From Agrobacterium albertimagni AOL15 (lineage in GTDB: Bacteria; Pseudomonadota; Alphaproteobacteria; Rhizobiales; Rhizobiaceae), in assembly GCF_000300855.1 (NCBI RefSeq), contig NZ_ALJF01000013.1, forward strand, positions 1 to 64,000: a DNA stretch of 64,000 bases, read 5' to 3'. Every line of letters begins with the position of its first letter. Position 1 is the first letter of the stretch. Shown in pieces: positions 62,881 to 64,000 of the stretch. A program made the translations under genes and the position numbers. The notes below the pieces were generated by a model. It was not told the DNA's origin. It did no database searches and saw nothing but the letters and a program-made list of their open reading frames with translations.

Positions 62881-64000
62881 ATGCTGACGGACTACCTGCA
62901 CGCGACCAAACTTGCCGATGACATGAGAGCCCTCTCCAATGCGCAGGCCATGATCTGGTTTGCGCCCGATGGCACGATTGTCAATGCCAACGAAAACTTT
63001 CTGAAAACGCTGGGCTACCGCTTGGATGAGATCGTCGGCAAGCATCACCGGATCTTCTGCGAAGACGCGATCCGCCAGTCGCCGGACTATCAGCGCTTCT
63101 GGTCTGAGTTGGCCGCGGGTCGGTTTCAGGCTGGCCAGTTCCGCCGCCAGAGCAAGGCTGGCGAGGACGTCTGGATCGAGGCGACCTACAATCCGGTCTT
63201 CCATGGCGGCCGGGTTGTGCGCGTCCTGAAGATCGCGTCGGATATCACCACGACCAAAATCGGCGCCCTCCACGACAACAATCGTCTGCGCGCGATCGAT
63301 CAGTCTCAAGCCATCATCGAGTTCGAACCCGACGGCACGATCGTCGAGGCCAACGACAACTTCCTGGCAGCCATGGGTTATGATCGCTCGGAGGTCATCG
63401 GCAAGCATCACAGCATGTTCTGTGAACCCACCTATGCGCGCACATCCGATTACGCCCAGTTCTGGGAAAACCTCCGCGCCGGTGAATTCCTGGCGTCCAA
63501 CTTCGTCCGCTACGGCAAAGGCGGACGCGAGGTCTGGATTCAGGCAGCCTACACGCCTGTGTTCAATTCGCGCGGCAAGGTCTATCGGGTGATCAAGGTC
63601 GCCACCGATATCAGCGGTCGCATGAAGGCCGTGAAGATCATCGGCGCTGCGATCAAGCGGCTTGCCGAAGGCGATCTGACCGTGCGCCTCAACGAACCGC
63701 TCGATGCGGTCTTGGAAGCGACGAGACTGGATGTCAACATTGCCGCTCATGCGCTTGATGAGACCTTGAGCGGCATTGTTTATGCCGTTCAGGCTCTGTC
63801 GGCCAATGCCAACGTGATCAATGACATCGCCGACGGTATTGCGACGAATGGTGAACGTCAGGCGGCCACGGTCGAGGAGACCGCTGCGGCCCTCGACGAG
63901 ATCACGACCACGATCAAGGATACGACGGGCCGGACACAGGCGACCACACAGCTGGTCGGCGAGATGCGCTCCAATGCGGAAGGCTCTGGTCTCGTCGTCA
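62881..64000 (+). CDS. Soluble chemoreceptor with two PAS domains (copy 2), truncated by window end
   Basis: Open frame from ATG 62881 to the end of the window, at least 373 residues, with no stop reached. It is closely similar along its whole length to the preceding gene: [18 protein letters not shown], two PAS domains with GKHHRIFC and GKHHSMFC, the HAMP-like RLAEGDLTVRLNEPLDAV, and the start of the signalling domain ([18 protein letters not shown]). The remaining part of the signalling domain lies outside the window. Tandem duplication with subsequent divergence is the simple explanation. Confidence 0.9.
   Translation, partial: MLTDYLHATKLADDMRALSNAQAMIWFAPDGTIVNANENFLKTLGYRLDEIVGKHHRIFCEDAIRQSPDYQRFWSELAAGRFQAGQFRRQSKAGEDVWIEATYNPVFHGGRVVRVLKIASDITTTKIGALHDNNRLRAIDQSQAIIEFEPDGTIVEANDNFLAAMGYDRSEVIGKHHSMFCEPTYARTSDYAQFWENLRAGEFLASNFVRYGKGGREVWIQAAYTPVFNSRGKVYRVIKVATDISGRMKAVKIIGAAIKRLAEGDLTVRLNEPLDAVLEATRLDVNIAAHALDETLSGIVYAVQALSANANVINDIADGIATNGERQAATVEETAAALDEITTTIKDTTGRTQATTQLVGEMRSNAEGSGLVV

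Overview
The window is a high-GC chromosomal segment (about 60-63% by eye) from an alphaproteobacterium, most likely Rhizobiaceae (Rhizobium/Agrobacterium/Sinorhizobium group). This rests on the lpiA-like/acvB pair, the Rhizobium etli-type asparaginase, betIBA, rhizobial-type flagellin termini, a TIGR03808 Tat protein, and intergenic palindromic repeats of the kind scattered through rhizobial genomes. No rRNA, tRNA, CRISPR array, complete insertion sequence or prophage was recognised.

Layout. 1-4.3 kb: tail of an unidentified gene, an orphan sulfate-binding protein, three small membrane or secreted genes (DUF6152, DUF6644, oxidase-like), a DUF2161 nuclease-like protein and a truncated Ada. 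4.2-7.2 kb: a complete TRAP transporter (dctP-dctQ-dctM). 7.5-11.7 kb: envelope lipid group of a DUF900 lipoprotein hydrolase, a short lysyl-PG synthase-like protein and AcvB. 11.7-13.6 kb: an intracellular-looking subtilase with a small partner protein. 13.7-17.8 kb: betI-betB-betA glycine betaine synthesis, with two palindromic repeats, one of which encodes the end of BetI. 18-24.5 kb: EAL-CBS-GGDEF protein, GNAT, a large lone flagellin, quinone oxidoreductase, hydroxyacid dehydrogenase. 24.8-27.7 kb: a 20S-proteasome-like Ntn hydrolase, then an accessory patch with a ParE-type toxin-antitoxin, a possible 24-residue peptide gene ending in a strong terminator, and two low-GC membrane genes of unknown function. 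27.8-33.9 kb: DUF3750, asparaginase, a coupled GNAT/flippase pair, GST, DUF2087. 33.9-43.2 kb: GAF-GGDEF-EAL, Tat-exported repeat protein, a MarR/MFS divergon, an unknown protein and a membrane chemoreceptor. 43.5-50 kb: tandem L,D-transpeptidases, host-attachment-like protein, class A beta-lactamase, the ohrR/ohr divergon, and a MarR/DUF899-DUF1579-VOC divergon. 51.4-60.6 kb: rpsU, cold-shock protein, fatty acid desaturase, WYL regulator/LysE divergon, BrnT/BrnA, YnfA, a degenerate EAL protein, a HerA-like ATPase, and a DUF2267-like protein behind a perfect 16-bp palindrome. 60.9-64 kb: two tandem soluble PAS-PAS chemoreceptors, the second cut by the window end.

Most of the window is ordinary housekeeping, stress and envelope biology arranged as small operons and regulator/target divergons. 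The candidates for something less described are the subtilase plus inhibitor-like partner (11.7-13.6 kb), the proteasome-like protein (24.8 kb), and the low-GC cassette with the adjacent tiny gene (26.5-27.7 kb). None of these can be assigned a biological role from sequence alone.
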